From the NCBI GenBank assembly GCA_012516225.1, contig JAAYWX010000084.1, positions 1-5,381 on the forward strand: a stretch of 5,381 nt of DNA, given 5' to 3'. This DNA is from Clostridiales bacterium. GTDB taxonomy: Bacteria > Bacillota > Clostridia > Oscillospirales > Oscillospiraceae. This document shows positions 4,322 to 5,381 of the stretch, in pieces (positions within the stretch are counted from its first letter, which is position 1; every line of letters begins with the position of its first letter). Position numbers and translations under genes: made by a program. A model generated the notes under the pieces. The model worked only from the letters and a program-made list of their open reading frames with translations. It was not told where the DNA came from and made no database searches.

Positions 4322-5381
4322 TTAGCAGACTTTGAGGGACCAGCCGAACTTGTCTTCTGTTTTGCCCCACTGTATGCCTGTAAGAGTATCATAAAGTTTC
4401 TGTGTAAGCGGGCCGATTTTTCCTTCGCCTATTTGATAGTCTGTCCCTTCAAAAGCTATTTCGCCTATTGGAGAAATTACTGCCGCAGTGCCTGTCCCCC
4501 AAGCTTCTTCCAGCGTCCAGTTTTTGGCAGAAGCGATAAGCTCGTCAACTGAAAACTCTCTCTCTTCAACTTCCTGTCCCCAGCTTTTAAGAAGCTCAAT
4601 GCACGATTTTCTCGTAATTCCGGGAAGCACGCTTCCGGTAAGGGCGGGAGTAATAATCTTTCCGCCGATTTTGAACATTACATTCATGCGGCCGACTTCT
4701 TCTATATTCCGGCGTGTAATGCCGTCAAGCCATAGGACTTGGCTGTACCCCTTTTCTTCTGCACGCTGTCCGGCCCGTATGGAAGCGGCATAGTTCCCTC
4801 CGCATTTGGTATACCCCGTACCGCCACGAACTGCACGTACGTCGGAGCTTTCTATCATTATGCGGACGGGATTAAGTCCCTCTGCATAGTAGCTTCCGAC
4901 GGGAGAAAGTATTATTGAAAATAAATAGCTGCTTGAAGCGTGAACACCAAGCTGCGGAGCGGTTGCTATTATAAAAGGACGGATATACAAAGAAGTGTCC
5001 GGAGCGCTGGGAACCCAGTCCTTGTCTACTTGGATGAGAGTTTTAAGCCCCGCAAGGAAAAGTTCTTCAGGAACCTGCGGAATGCAAAGACGATCGGCAG
5101 AGCTGTTCAGCCTTCTTGCGTTTTCTTCGGGCCGGAAAAGAAGCACATCCCCGTTCGGGCTTCTGTATGCTTTTAATCCCTCGAATATTTCCTGAGCATA
5201 GTGAAATACCACCGCCGCAGGAGAAAGCTCGAAATTTGAGAATGGTACGACACGAGGGTCATGCCAGCCTTTTCCCTCGTCATAGTTCATCAGGAACATA
5301 TGATCCGAAAAATATTTTCCGAAAGGAATTCCTTCTATGGGCGGTTTTTCCTTCAAAACTGCGGCTTTTTCTATTTTTATA
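4322..5381 (-). CDS. ilvE: Branched-chain amino-acid aminotransferase (5' end outside window)
   Basis: A PLP-dependent fold-type IV aminotransferase that interconverts Leu, Ile and Val with their 2-oxo acids using 2-oxoglutarate/glutamate in the cytoplasm. Counting from the TTG codon at 5356-5354, residues 11-31 (PFGKYFSDHM... GKGW) and EIFEGLKAYR (56-65) are hallmarks of the longer 'type II' bacterial/eukaryotic BCAT group. GGTGYTKCGGNYAAS (178-192) carries the PLP-binding Lys184. EEVGRMNVMF (219-228), GSVLPGITRKS (241-251) and GTGTAAVISPIGEI (287-300) supply the other cofactor and substrate contacts. The reading frame stays open through the right edge, encoding IKIEKAAV before the TTG. This resembles BCAT N-termini, so the true start is probably just beyond 5381 and the TTG is internal. 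The protein is about 344 residues from the TTG, close to the full 350-360. It is convergent with the ligase and not in its operon. Some BCATs also accept aromatic 2-oxo acids, but that cannot be judged here. Confidence 0.93.
   Translation of the reverse strand, partial: IKIEKAAVLKEKPPIEGIPFGKYFSDHMFLMNYDEGKGWHDPRVVPFSNFELSPAAVVFHYAQEIFEGLKAYRSPNGDVLLFRPEENARRLNSSADRLCIPQVPEELFLAGLKTLIQVDKDWVPSAPDTSLYIRPFIIATAPQLGVHASSSYLFSIILSPVGSYYAEGLNPVRIMIESSDVRAVRGGTGYTKCGGNYAASIRAGQRAEEKGYSQVLWLDGITRRNIEEVGRMNVMFKIGGKIITPALTGSVLPGITRKSCIELLKSWGQEVEEREFSVDELIASAKNWTLEEAWGTGTAAVISPIGEIAFEGTDYQIGEGKIGPLTQKLYDTLTGIQWGKTEDKFGWSLKVC

Noticed and set aside
4488..5195. + strand ORFs inside the aminotransferase gene (4488-4793, 4940-5176, 4995-5195)
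   Set aside because: They are antisense shadows of a clear branched-chain aminotransferase frame.

Overview
The window is ordinary, moderately AT-rich bacterial DNA that looks like an anaerobic low-GC Gram-positive (class Clostridia; a gut-type lineage is plausible but not proven). The evidence is strong GGAGG-type ribosome binding sites, a canonical T-box riboswitch (essentially a Firmicutes/Actinobacteria device, here with the classic Firmicutes stem I), U-tract terminators, and the style of the encoded proteins. No mobile element, CRISPR array, tRNA or rRNA was seen.

Layout: 1-201 is a very AT-rich leader with a probable promoter. Two tandem, paralogous LysR-type regulators follow on the + strand (202-1143 and 1213-2121), 69 bp apart with no terminator between them. 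The 436 bp from 2122 to 2557 contain no gene but are packed with regulation: inverted repeats just after the second regulator, a near-consensus sigma-A promoter (TTGACA, 17 bp, TATTAT), a palindrome at the likely transcript start, and a complete T-box leader (about 2240-2531). The T-box governs a 553-residue class I adenylate-forming (acyl/aryl-CoA ligase type) enzyme at 2558-4219. A 14-bp hairpin terminator at 4224-4270 separates it from a convergent branched-chain aminotransferase on the - strand (4322 to beyond the right edge).

The most interesting point is the T-box. By position, its specifier triplet reads UAC (tyrosine). Its UGGU bulge would pair with an ACCA tRNA end, and the antiterminator and terminator can both be drawn base by base. 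T-boxes switch genes on when the cognate tRNA is uncharged, and normally control aminoacyl-tRNA synthetases, amino-acid biosynthesis or transport. A tyrosine T-box in front of a stand-alone CoA-ligase-type enzyme is an unusual target. It suggests that the enzyme helps supply tyrosine, for example by activating an aryl acid such as 4-hydroxyphenylacetate for reductive carboxylation and transamination. The two LysR regulators next door could add a second, ligand-sensing layer at the promoter. The T-box assignment is well supported by sequence; the substrate and pathway are inference.
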